Assembly (NCBI GenBank): GCA_029865445.1
Contig: JAOUGY010000059.1
Span: forward strand, 1-14,960
From: Acidimicrobiia bacterium
Lineage (GTDB): Bacteria > Actinomycetota > Acidimicrobiia > Spongiisociales > ZC4RG35
Reading direction: 5' to 3'
Length of the DNA: 14,960 nt
The translations under genes and the position numbers were made by a program. The stretch's first letter is position 1, and every line of letters begins with the position of its first letter. Shown here piece after piece: positions 7,004-13,600 of this stretch. The notes below the pieces were generated by a model. It was not told the DNA's origin. It ran no database searches and saw only the letters and a program-made list of their open reading frames with translations.

Positions 7004-7921
7004 ATGAATCGGGCCGGGGCGAGCCACGGTGTGTTCACTGTGGCCGACTGGACGTGCGCCGGGCTCGCTCGGTCGACGCTGCAGAGGAGAGTTGCCAGCG
7101 GCGTCGTCGTCAGATTGCTGCCGCGGGTCTACGCCGCTGCATCCGCACCGGCCACGTTCGAACAGCAGGTCGTCGCGGCCGTGAGGGCGTGTCCCGACCT
7201 CGCCGCCGCATCCCACGTCACCGCCGCGTATCTCTGGAACATGGTCGATTTTGGCGGCCGACCTCCACGGGAGATGGAGATCGTGACCCGCCGTTGGCGA
7301 CGAGTTCACCGATCAGTAACCGTCCACGAGTCGACGGACCTCGTGGCTTCCGACGTGATCGAACTCGCAGGCGTGCCGATCACCACACCTGCCCGGACCC
7401 TCATCGACATGGGGACTTCGGCTCGGGGGCTGATTGGTGGGGCACTCGACACGGCGCTACGCCGCGGGCTGACGTCACTGCCCGAGGTACTGCGGGTCCT
7501 GCAACGTGTTGCCCGCAGGGGCCGCAACGGTGTCGGAGTGATCCGGCCGCATCTGGACGAACACGTGATGGTTGCGACCCTCACCGACAGCTATCTCGAG
7601 AGCCTGTTCTTCCGTGGCCTCTCGAACTGCGGTGTGGCTCTCCCGGAACCGCAGTTCCCGGTTCGCCGCAGCGACGGCTCCATCATCTGCCGGCTCGACT
7701 TCGCCTATCCGGCCGCCCGACTCGGCGTTGCGCTCGACGGGATGGCGTTCCATTCGAGCCGAGAACGATTCCAGCTCGACAGGGCGCAACAGAACGAAGC
7801 CGAACTCGCGGGATGGACGACGCTTCGCTACACCTGGTGGGACGTGTCCGGGGGGATGGAGAGAACGGCCGCTCAGATCCGGGAGGCGCTCGCTCAGCGG
7901 TCTCCGCCCGAAATTGCGTAG
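7004..7921 (+). CDS. AbiEi-type antitoxin-domain / DUF559 endonuclease-fold protein
   Basis: A 305-aa protein. The N-terminal half resembles type IV antitoxin AbiEi-like proteins: FTVADWTCAGLARSTLQRRV (11-30) is a winged-helix-like segment, followed by LLPRVYAAASAPATFEQQV, SHVTAAYLWNM and ITTPARTLIDM. The C-terminal part (about 195-285) is a DUF559/Vsr-like PD-(D/E)XK fold: SYLESLFFRGL with Glu199, LDFAYP with Asp232, LDGMAFH with Asp245 and His250, RFQLDR with Asp259, and GWTTLRYTW. The position before LDG, often Glu in relatives as I recall them, is Ala243 here, so catalytic competence is uncertain. No AbiEii toxin gene is adjacent. The TAG stop lies inside the right palindrome. Likely a DNA-binding, possibly nuclease, protein; its biological role is unknown. 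Confidence 0.85.
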   Translation: MNRAGASHGVFTVADWTCAGLARSTLQRRVASGVVVRLLPRVYAAASAPATFEQQVVAAVRACPDLAAASHVTAAYLWNMVDFGGRPPREMEIVTRRWRRVHRSVTVHESTDLVASDVIELAGVPITTPARTLIDMGTSARGLIGGALDTALRRGLTSLPEVLRVLQRVARRGRNGVGVIRPHLDEHVMVATLTDSYLESLFFRGLSNCGVALPEPQFPVRRSDGSIICRLDFAYPAARLGVALDGMAFHSSRERFQLDRAQQNEAELAGWTTLRYTWWDVSGGMERTAAQIREALAQRSPPEIA

Positions 7922-7958
7922 CTCAGTGCCGGATACGGCACTGGCGTACGCAATTTCG
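7909..7958. repeat. Right copy of 46-base palindromic repeat (core 7911-7956)
   Basis: The core is identical over all 46 bases to 6879-6924 and has the same orientation. It begins within the last codons of the AbiEi/DUF559 gene and contains its TAG stop (7919-7921). Here the stem is extended by CG/CG (7909-7910 with 7957-7958). Beyond a 5-base bulge, GGTCT (7899-7903) can pair with AGACC (7959-7963). Because it lies between convergent genes, this copy could also act as a two-way terminator. It ends 15 bases before the glyA stop codon. Confidence 0.95.
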
Positions 7959-7971
7959 AGACCCCGGGGGG

Positions 7972-9243
7972 TCAGACGTGGCCGGACCAGTCGGCGGGGT
8001 AGGGCGGGAAGCTCCTCGCCAGCTCTCGCACCTGGGCCTCGACCTCGGCGACGGCGGCGGAGTCCCCCCGCTCCTTCAGAGCCCGGGCGATGAGCGCCGC
8101 CGTCTGCGTCGCCTCGGCCTCTTTCATTCCCTGCGTTGTCATCGCCGGGGTGCCGATCCGCAAACCACTGGTGTGCATGGGAGGACGAGGGTCATTGGGA
8201 ATGGCGTTGAAGTTCAAGGTGATCCCGATGGAATCGAGCAGCTTGGCAGCCTCCCGCCCTGTGAGGTCCGCGTCGATCGACCGCAGATCCACCAACATGA
8301 GATGGTTGTCGGTACCGCCCGTCACGAGCCTGACCCCGTCGGATTGGAGCTGGTCGGCCATCGCCGCCGCATTCGCCAGAATTTGCCGGGCGTAGGCCTG
8401 GAACTCGGGTGTGGCGTTCTCCTTGAAACACACAGCTTTGGCGGCGATCTGGCTCTCGATCGGCCCACCCTGGCCTCCAGGGAACACGGCCTTGTCCACG
8501 ACCTTGGCGTACTCCTCGGTGGAGAGGATCATTCCACCCCGGGGACCACGGAGCGCCTTGTGGGTGGTGGCCGTGACGATGTCGGCGGACTCGACCGGGT
8601 TCGGAAATGCCTTGCCCGCCACCAGCCCGATGAAGTGGGCGGCGTCGACCATGAACACGGCCCCGATCTCGTCGGCGATGGCCCGAAATGCCGCATAGTC
8701 GAGATGCCGTGGATAGGCCGAGTACCCGGCGAGCACGATCTTCGGACGGTGTTCCAGCGCCAGCGCCCGCACATTCTCCATGTCGATGCGCTCGGTGTCG
8801 GGATCGAGACCGTACGCGACAAAGTTGTATTGCTGACCCGAGAAGTTGACCGGCGAGCCGTGGGTGAGGTGCCCGCCCTGGTCGAGCCGCATCCCCAACA
8901 CCGTGTCACCGGGATCGAGCAGCGCCAGATACACGCCCATGTTCGCCTGGGCGCCCGAATGCGGCTGGACGTTGGCGTGACCAGCCCCGAACAACTCCTT
9001 CGCACGTTCGATGGCGAGCGCTTCCATCTCGTCGACGACCAAGCATCCCTCGTAGTACCGACGACCCGGATAACCCTCGGCGTACTTGTTGGTGAACACC
9101 GAACCGGATGCCGCCATCACCGCCGGCGAGGCGAAGTTCTCCGATGCGATCAGGTGGATGTGCGTGTTCTGACGTTCGAGGTCTTTGCGGATGAGCCCGG
9201 CAATCGCCGGGTCGACCGACTCGATCGGGTCCATGGAGATCAT
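7972..9243 (-). CDS. glyA: Serine hydroxymethyltransferase
   Basis: A PLP-dependent cytosolic enzyme, 423 aa, interconverting serine and glycine with tetrahydrofolate and 5,10-methylene-THF, the main one-carbon source. Visible motifs are LIASENF (31-37), RRYYEG (61-66), Asp200 and His203 in VDAAH, VTATTHKALRGPRGG with the PLP lysine Lys229, FPGGQGGP, and SGLRIGTPA with the carboxylate-binding Arg362. The segment DAAHFIGLVAG differs from the usual D-M-A-H-x-A-G-L, and NFNAIPNDPRPPMHTSG also departs from E. coli-like enzymes, but the catalytic residues are kept. Two ATGs (9243 and 9234) are possible and neither has a clear Shine-Dalgarno. It is separated from the upstream same-strand ABC gene by a terminator, so it should have its own promoter in the short gap. 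Confidence 0.97.
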   Translation of the reverse strand: MISMDPIESVDPAIAGLIRKDLERQNTHIHLIASENFASPAVMAASGSVFTNKYAEGYPGRRYYEGCLVVDEMEALAIERAKELFGAGHANVQPHSGAQANMGVYLALLDPGDTVLGMRLDQGGHLTHGSPVNFSGQQYNFVAYGLDPDTERIDMENVRALALEHRPKIVLAGYSAYPRHLDYAAFRAIADEIGAVFMVDAAHFIGLVAGKAFPNPVESADIVTATTHKALRGPRGGMILSTEEYAKVVDKAVFPGGQGGPIESQIAAKAVCFKENATPEFQAYARQILANAAAMADQLQSDGVRLVTGGTDNHLMLVDLRSIDADLTGREAAKLLDSIGITLNFNAIPNDPRPPMHTSGLRIGTPAMTTQGMKEAEATQTAALIARALKERGDSAAVAEVEAQVRELARSFPPYPADWSGHV

Positions 9244-9280
9244 GGGCGGAGCGTAGCGGTGACGGTGCCACCCGCACCAA

Positions 9281-9310
9281 ACAAAAGAACCGCCCGCAGG
9301 CGGTCCTTTT
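9281..9310 (-). terminator. Rho-independent terminator after the ABC ATPase gene
   Basis: ACCGCC (9289-9294) pairs with GGCGGT (9299-9304) over a 4-base loop. On the minus strand it is followed by TTCTTTTGT, a good U-rich tail. It starts about 20 bases after the ABC gene's stop. On the plus strand CCTTTT also follows the stem, but no plus-strand gene ends here. It insulates glyA from upstream transcription. Confidence 0.85.
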
Positions 9311-9331
9311 GACGCTGGTGCCAGGCTTGCT

Positions 9332-10543
9332 TCAGCGGATGGCCAGACCTGTGTCCTTGTCGAAGAAATGCATCCGACCGGTGTCGACGTACAACTTCAT
9401 GGCATCGCCGGCCCGCGGAGCGTGATCCGGGTCGACCCGTGCCGTGAACTTGGTCGTGTTCCCGAGCGAGTCGACGTCGGTGCCCTCGTCTTCCATGAGC
9501 TCCCGCAGTTCGGGTGTGACCACCGGGGGCGAGTCATTCTCGAAATGCACGAAGGCCTCGGATCCGAGCTGTTCGGTGAGATCCACCTTGGCATCCATGA
9601 CCCGCGAGGTCGTGTCCACATCAGACGACACTGCTTCCAGGATCTCGAAGCTCTCCGGACGCATCCCCAGCACGATCTCCTTGCCCTTGTAGTCGGCCAG
9701 GCCGCCGTGAGAGGCGAGTCTGCCCCGGTCGATCCTGACCCGCTGACCGGCAAACCGGGCGTACACGTCGTCGCCGTCACCTTCGATCGTGCCGTACACG
9801 AAGTTCATCGAAGGCGATCCGATGAATCCCGCAACAAACAGGTTGTCGGGCTCGTCATACAGACGGCGGGGGGAGTCGATCTGCTGGAGGTTGGTGACTT
9901 CTTTGCCGCCGATGGCACGCAGCACGGCCACCCGGTCACCCATCGTCATCGCCTCGACCTGATCGTGGGTCACATACAGCGTGGTGGTTCCGAGGCGGGT
10001 GTGCAGCAGTCCGAGCTCGGAACGCATCTGCACCCTGAGTTTTGCGTCGAGGTTCGAGAGAGGCTCGTCCATGAGGAAGGCGGCGGGTTCGCGCACGATT
10101 GCACGACCCATCGCCACTCGCTGGCGCTGGCCACCCGAGAGGGCTTTTGGCTTGCGGTCCAGATAGTCGGTGATCTCCAGAACTCGGGCGGCTTCCTGCA
10201 CACGCCGGTCGATGTCGTCTTTCGACATCTTTCGCAGCTTGAGACCGAACGCCATGTTGTCGTACACCGACATGTGCGGATAGAGGGCGTAGTTCTGGAA
10301 CACCATGGCGATGTCGCGATCTTTGGGCGAGACGTCGTTGACGACCCGCTCACCGATCTTGAGGTCGCCTTCGGTGACTTCCTCCAGGCCGGCCACCATC
10401 CGCAGCAGCGTCGACTTGCCGCATCCGGAGGGTCCGACGAGCACCACGAATTCGCCGTCGCCGACTTCGATGTTCACGTCGTAGATGGCGCGGGTACCCC
10501 CCGGATACACCTTGCCGACGCCCTCGAACGAAATGGATGCCAT
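9332..10543 (-). CDS. Sugar/glycerol-3-phosphate ABC transporter ATPase (MalK/UgpC/MsmK type)
   Basis: A 403-aa ATPase of the carbohydrate-uptake CUT1 class, which powers import of sugars or glycerol-3-phosphate from the cytoplasmic face. Visible are Walker A GPSGCGKST (37-45), the Q-loop VFQNYALYPHMSV (81-93), signature LSGGQRQRVAMGRAI (135-149), Walker B FLMDEP (156-161), D-loop SNLDAKLR and H-loop His193. After the linker FVAGFIGSPSMNF (237-249) comes a long C-terminal OB/TOBE regulatory domain. The ATG at 10543 is preferred over the longer frame to 10588 because of GGAGG 6 bases upstream. No permease or binding-protein gene lies next to it, so it may be a shared ATPase serving several transporters, as MsmK-type proteins do. 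Substrate cannot be told. Confidence 0.93.
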   Translation of the reverse strand: MASISFEGVGKVYPGGTRAIYDVNIEVGDGEFVVLVGPSGCGKSTLLRMVAGLEEVTEGDLKIGERVVNDVSPKDRDIAMVFQNYALYPHMSVYDNMAFGLKLRKMSKDDIDRRVQEAARVLEITDYLDRKPKALSGGQRQRVAMGRAIVREPAAFLMDEPLSNLDAKLRVQMRSELGLLHTRLGTTTLYVTHDQVEAMTMGDRVAVLRAIGGKEVTNLQQIDSPRRLYDEPDNLFVAGFIGSPSMNFVYGTIEGDGDDVYARFAGQRVRIDRGRLASHGGLADYKGKEIVLGMRPESFEILEAVSSDVDTTSRVMDAKVDLTEQLGSEAFVHFENDSPPVVTPELRELMEDEGTDVDSLGNTTKFTARVDPDHAPRAGDAMKLYVDTGRMHFFDKDTGLAIR

Positions 10544-10549
10544 GGCGTT

Positions 10550-10554
10550 CCTCC
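10550..10554 (-). promoter_or_regulatory. Ribosome binding site deciding the ABC ATPase start
   Basis: GGAGG on the minus strand, 6 bases before the ATG at 10543. It rules in favour of MASISFEG as the N-terminus over the frame-extended start 15 codons upstream. Confidence 0.75.
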
Positions 10555-10625
10555 AAACTCGACCAAAAACCAATGCGGAACTTACCATGTAGCCTCACGA
10601 GCCGTCATTCGAACCAGGAGCAGAC

Positions 10626-11330
10626 GTGACCAGGACCATCGTCATCACGGGGGGTACGGGAGGTTTGGGTTCGGCACTGGTCCGGCGCCTGCTCCGCTTC
10701 GACACCCGTCTTGCGATCACGTATCTGCTTCCAGACGAGGCATCCCGATTCGAGCATGAGTTCGGTGTCGACGAAGAGCGGTTCATGCTGCGACGGGTCG
10801 ACGCAACCAATGCCGAGTCGATCACATCGTTCATGAAACACGTCGCCAACGAGTGGGGTCCAATCTCCGGACTGGCCTCGTTGGTGGGCGGTTGGGCCGG
10901 TGGCAGAGACATCGATGAAACCGACGACCTGAGATTCGACCGGATGATCGATCTCAATCTCCGCAGCTCCTTTTACACCGTGCGGGCGGCGATCCCCCAC
11001 ATGCGGGAGGCGGACTTCGGCCGAATCGTCCTCGTGGGGAGTCGCGCCGGGATCGAGAACCCCGCCGGCCAGGCGGCGTTCAACATGGCCAAAGCCGGCG
11101 TGATGGCGTTGGGGATGAGCACCGCCTCGGAGCTCGAAGACACGAACGTGACAGTCTCGGTGCTCGTCCCATCGGTGATCGACACCCCGGCCACCAGGGC
11201 GACACTCCCCTACTCCGATTACGTCGACTGGCCGACCCCCGACGAGATCGCCGGGGTCGCAGAGTTCCTCCTGTCCGAGGAGGCGGGCGTCATGAACGGA
11301 GCGCTCGTACCCGTGTTCGGACGGTCGTAA
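10626..11330 (+). CDS. Short-chain dehydrogenase/reductase family protein, catalytic Tyr replaced by Phe
   Basis: A 234-aa Rossmann-fold SDR. The nucleotide-binding TGGTGGLG (8-15) is intact, DLNLRSSFYTVRAA with Asn111 matches the alpha-4 region, and Ser139 in LVGSRAG matches the catalytic serine. The YxxxK motif reads FNMAK (152-156), so Lys156 is kept but the catalytic tyrosine is phenylalanine (codon TTC at 11079-11081). The usual NNAG motif is also altered, to LVGGWAGG. The protein may bind NAD(P) but not perform classical proton-relay chemistry. It starts at GTG with AGGAG 6 bases upstream, diverges from the ABC gene by 82 bases, and is followed 19 bases later by the Nudix gene. Substrate unknown. 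Confidence 0.88.
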   Translation: MTRTIVITGGTGGLGSALVRRLLRFDTRLAITYLLPDEASRFEHEFGVDEERFMLRRVDATNAESITSFMKHVANEWGPISGLASLVGGWAGGRDIDETDDLRFDRMIDLNLRSSFYTVRAAIPHMREADFGRIVLVGSRAGIENPAGQAAFNMAKAGVMALGMSTASELEDTNVTVSVLVPSVIDTPATRATLPYSDYVDWPTPDEIAGVAEFLLSEEAGVMNGALVPVFGRS

Positions 11331-11349
11331 ACCGACCGGAATTCCAACC

Positions 11350-11811
11350 ATGGGACACGGCGAGTGGATGAGGGCCGGCGTCGGCGCTGTGATCACGGGC
11401 GACGACGGGAGGGTCCTCGTGTTCGAACGGTGCGATGTGGCAGGGAGCTGGCAGTTCGTCCAAGGCGGTCTCGATCTCGGTGAAGAGCCGCTGACCGGGG
11501 TGCTGCGAGAGATCGAGGAGGAGACGGGAATCGGGCCCGCCCACCTGAGACTGCTGGGAGAGCTGCCACATTGGATCACCTACGAGTTCCCGCCCGAGCT
11601 TCGTGGCGGTGGGTGTCGCGGACAAACTCAGCGATGGTTCGTGTTCCGGTTCCCATCCGACACGCCGATCCGGCTACCCGACGGCGACCTTGCCGAGTTC
11701 AGGGACTACAAGTGGACGTCTATGGCGGAGGCAGTAGAGCTGGTGGTCGACTTCAAGCGACCGGTGTACCTCCGCCTCGCATCGGAACTCGATCACGTGG
11801 TGACCGGCTGA
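11350..11811 (+). CDS. Nudix hydrolase, RppH/Ap(n)A pyrophosphohydrolase-like
   Basis: A 153-aa Nudix protein. The Nudix box, GX5EX7REUXEEXGU, is complete at residues 39-61 with Glu45, Arg53, Glu54, Glu57 and Glu58. Sub-family clues are WQFVQGG just before the box, GQTQRWFVFRF (91-101), and the C-terminal EFRDYKWTSMAEAVELVVDF followed by KRPVY. All of these resemble RppH/IalA proteins, which remove pyrophosphate from 5'-triphosphate RNA or split diadenosine polyphosphates. It probably shares a transcript with the SDR gene. The start is uncertain: ATG 11350 has only CGGAA upstream, and ATG 11368 (Met7) is possible. Function as an RNA decapping-like enzyme is inferred from similarity, not shown. 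Confidence 0.88.
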   Translation: MGHGEWMRAGVGAVITGDDGRVLVFERCDVAGSWQFVQGGLDLGEEPLTGVLREIEEETGIGPAHLRLLGELPHWITYEFPPELRGGGCRGQTQRWFVFRFPSDTPIRLPDGDLAEFRDYKWTSMAEAVELVVDFKRPVYLRLASELDHVVTG

Positions 11812-11969
11812 TCGGAGGGGCGGGACCGACTCGGAGTGGCTCTCCTGGATGAGAGTTGGGAATGGGGCTTCCGAACCCGTCCGGCGGCCCACGCTCCCTT
11901 GGCAAGTCCCTTCCCGTGCCCGATCGTGCAACCGAGCATGTCGGGGTCAATCCCGAACCACCGTTCCCG

Positions 11970-12002
11970 CGTCGACCCCCGGGGTGAATCCGGGGGTCGA
12001 CG
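11970..12002. terminator. Strong 13-bp hairpin between convergent genes, possible two-way terminator
   Basis: CGTCGACCCCCGG (11970-11982) and CCGGGGGTCGACG (11990-12002) pair perfectly over a 7-base loop. It lies in the 236-base gap between the convergent Nudix and Asp-box genes, 159 bases after the first and 46 bases beyond the stop of the second. There is no U-tract on either strand, so it would be an atypical terminator or an mRNA-stabilising 3' stem. I see nothing else in this gap. Confidence 0.55.
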
Positions 12003-12047
12003 GGTGCCGGCAGCGCGGCGACCGCAAGAGATCGGTCGCGGCCGCAG

Positions 12048-13589
12048 TCAGGGCGTTTCGCGGGCGAAGACGATGTCCTGCCGGTTGTTGGTGTCCACGA
12101 ACAATCCTGGCGATTGTGGGAAGGCCACGGGAAGGCCGAGGTTGTTGGCCAAGGTGAACGCCGCCACGAAGTCCGTGCCGTCCGTGTCGAGCCCGACGTA
12201 GTCACCAGGGAAATAGCCCCGCGGACCGGTAATGACCATCTGTCGCATGTCGAAAGAGGACGTCGTGAGGCGCCTCTCCTCCTGAAAGACCAACCCCGCA
12301 TCGAAGAGTGCCAAATGGACGTCGGTGCTCAACTCCGAGTCACCCGTCACGTCGTTGCGGAAGTCGTAATACAGGACCCCGACCGTACCGTCGGCATTGA
12401 CGGAAACCGCCGGGAGGAATGACTGTACGACCTCACCCTCCTGGCTGACACGAATGGGCGTCGACCAGGTGAATCCACCATCTACGGACCGTGACACTGC
12501 CACCTCGACCAATCCCTGGGTGTTCGCCTGCTGCCACGTCATGTACAGCGCACCCGTCGCATCGTCGACGGCGATGTCGGGAATCTGGCTGGCATCGCGC
12601 ACAGGGATACCGAGCTCCGGGTCGAAAGCACCAGCCGGGGTGAAGCCGGCCACGGCGATGTCCATGCGATCCCAATGCTTCCCGTCATCGGTGGACCTGA
12701 AGAGCGCCTGTTCGAAGGAGACGGCCAGGTTCTTTTGATCGAACAATATGCGATAGAACGCGTTCACCAGCGTCCCGTCCGGAAGCACGACGATCTGGGC
12801 ACCCTGCCGGAAGGACACCACCTCGGCCGGGTTGACCGTCCCGAACGTGGCGATGGGAATCGGCGGACCCCACTTCTCGCCACCGTCAGTGGAGCGGGAC
12901 ACGAGCAGCGAAGTGACCCCGTTGCGGAACAGCGTCCAGGTGGCGTACACGAGGTCGGGATCGATTGGATCGGCGGTGATCGAGTTCTTGTCGTGGAACA
13001 GCGAGGCGCCGACCGGGTCGCGAGCGGGATTCGCCTTGATGATCTGAGGCTCGGTCCAGGTGGCGCCTCCGTCGGTCGAACGGGCGACCGCCATACCGTT
13101 GCGGTTCGGCGTGTTGTCGGCCACGAGCGCCATGTAGTGGGCCGTTCCGTCAGGGCTGAAGCTGATCCAGGGATCGGAGGCGCGTCCGTAATCACCTGCC
13201 GAACCGGACAGCGCCCCGGCGCAGCGCGTGAAGGGGATGTTGACGGGAGTCCATGTCATGCCCCCGTCGACCGTGAAGGCCGCACCCAAGCCTTGAGCGG
13301 CGCCGTTGCTCCACCGATCCTGATGCCAGCCGGCGATCATGTTGTTCGGGTTGGTGGGGTTCACCGCCAGATACGGCTCGGTCTCACTGTTGCGATACAG
13401 CACTCCGGTCTGCGGCTCGCCGTTGCAGGCGGTGACCGCGGCCGGATCGGTGGGGTCGCCTCCATCCGGGTAGGGGCTCAGCCCGCTGATGGCGGTCGAG
13501 CCGGCGGCTCCGGCCGAGGCCGAGGCTGTGATCAGTGCTAGAACCGTCAGAAAGAGAACTGTCCCAATGCGAGCGCGGCGCCCGTTCAT
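12048..13589 (-). CDS. Secreted Asp-box (BNR/sialidase-fold) protein
   Basis: A 513-aa exported beta-propeller. Residues 1-29 form a Sec signal peptide: MNGRRAR, a hydrophobic core (IGTVLFLTVLALITA), then ASASAGAAG with a likely cleavage at Ala. Five Asp-box repeats S/T-x-D-x-G-x-x-W are visible, at about 107-113 (TVDGGMTW), 171-178, 233-240, 299-306 and 368-375. They mark a six-bladed sialidase-type fold. The conserved N-terminal stretch SETEPYLAVNPTNPNNMIAG is typical of the large group annotated as exo-alpha-sialidase. I see neither a clear FRIP motif nor the arginine triad, so sialidase activity is doubtful. The ATG at 13589 is chosen over the longer frame because of GGAGG 6 bases upstream. 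Role outside the cell is unknown. Confidence 0.87.
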   Translation of the reverse strand: MNGRRARIGTVLFLTVLALITASASAGAAGSTAISGLSPYPDGGDPTDPAAVTACNGEPQTGVLYRNSETEPYLAVNPTNPNNMIAGWHQDRWSNGAAQGLGAAFTVDGGMTWTPVNIPFTRCAGALSGSAGDYGRASDPWISFSPDGTAHYMALVADNTPNRNGMAVARSTDGGATWTEPQIIKANPARDPVGASLFHDKNSITADPIDPDLVYATWTLFRNGVTSLLVSRSTDGGEKWGPPIPIATFGTVNPAEVVSFRQGAQIVVLPDGTLVNAFYRILFDQKNLAVSFEQALFRSTDDGKHWDRMDIAVAGFTPAGAFDPELGIPVRDASQIPDIAVDDATGALYMTWQQANTQGLVEVAVSRSVDGGFTWSTPIRVSQEGEVVQSFLPAVSVNADGTVGVLYYDFRNDVTGDSELSTDVHLALFDAGLVFQEERRLTTSSFDMRQMVITGPRGYFPGDYVGLDTDGTDFVAAFTLANNLGLPVAFPQSPGLFVDTNNRQDIVFARETP

Positions 13590-13595
13590 GACCAA

Positions 13596-13600
13596 CCTCC
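13596..13600 (-). promoter_or_regulatory. Ribosome binding site deciding the Asp-box protein start
   Basis: GGAGG on the minus strand, 6 bases before the ATG at 13589. With this start the protein begins directly with a signal peptide, unlike the 13-codon longer frame. Confidence 0.75.

Larger units (their letters stand above)
6879..7956 (+). mobile_element. Candidate palindrome-bounded cassette carrying an AbiEi/DUF559 gene
   Basis: Two identical 46-base palindromes in direct orientation enclose exactly one gene plus a leader of about 79 bases; the unit is 1,078 bases. The gene's stop codon is part of the right palindrome, so gene and repeat are physically one unit. No transposase, integrase or clear target-site duplication is visible: the flanks are CCCCCC on the left and CGAGACCCC on the right. 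Mobility is inferred from the identity of the repeats and the nuclease-like fold of the only protein. An alternative is two chromosomal copies of a REP-like repeat that happen to flank a gene. Confidence 0.45.

Noticed and set aside
7960..7973. Near-perfect palindrome GACCCC-GG-GGGGTC over the glyA stop codon
   Set aside because: Short and purely GC-run based; not distinguishable from chance, although it could add to termination at this convergent junction.
6870..7975. Target-site duplication around the palindrome-bounded unit
   Set aside because: The flanks (C-run on the left, CGAGACCCC on the right) show no convincing duplicated sequence beyond short GC runs.
6937..9312. A 791-codon plus-strand open frame through the AbiEi/DUF559 gene and antisense to glyA
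   Set aside because: It is out of frame with the recognisable AbiEi/DUF559 protein and antisense to glyA. The second half is a complement shadow, and it crosses the right palindrome.
9368..10759. A 463-codon plus-strand open frame antisense to the ABC ATPase
   Set aside because: Complement shadow of a clear ABC ATPase that also overlaps the start of the SDR gene in another frame.
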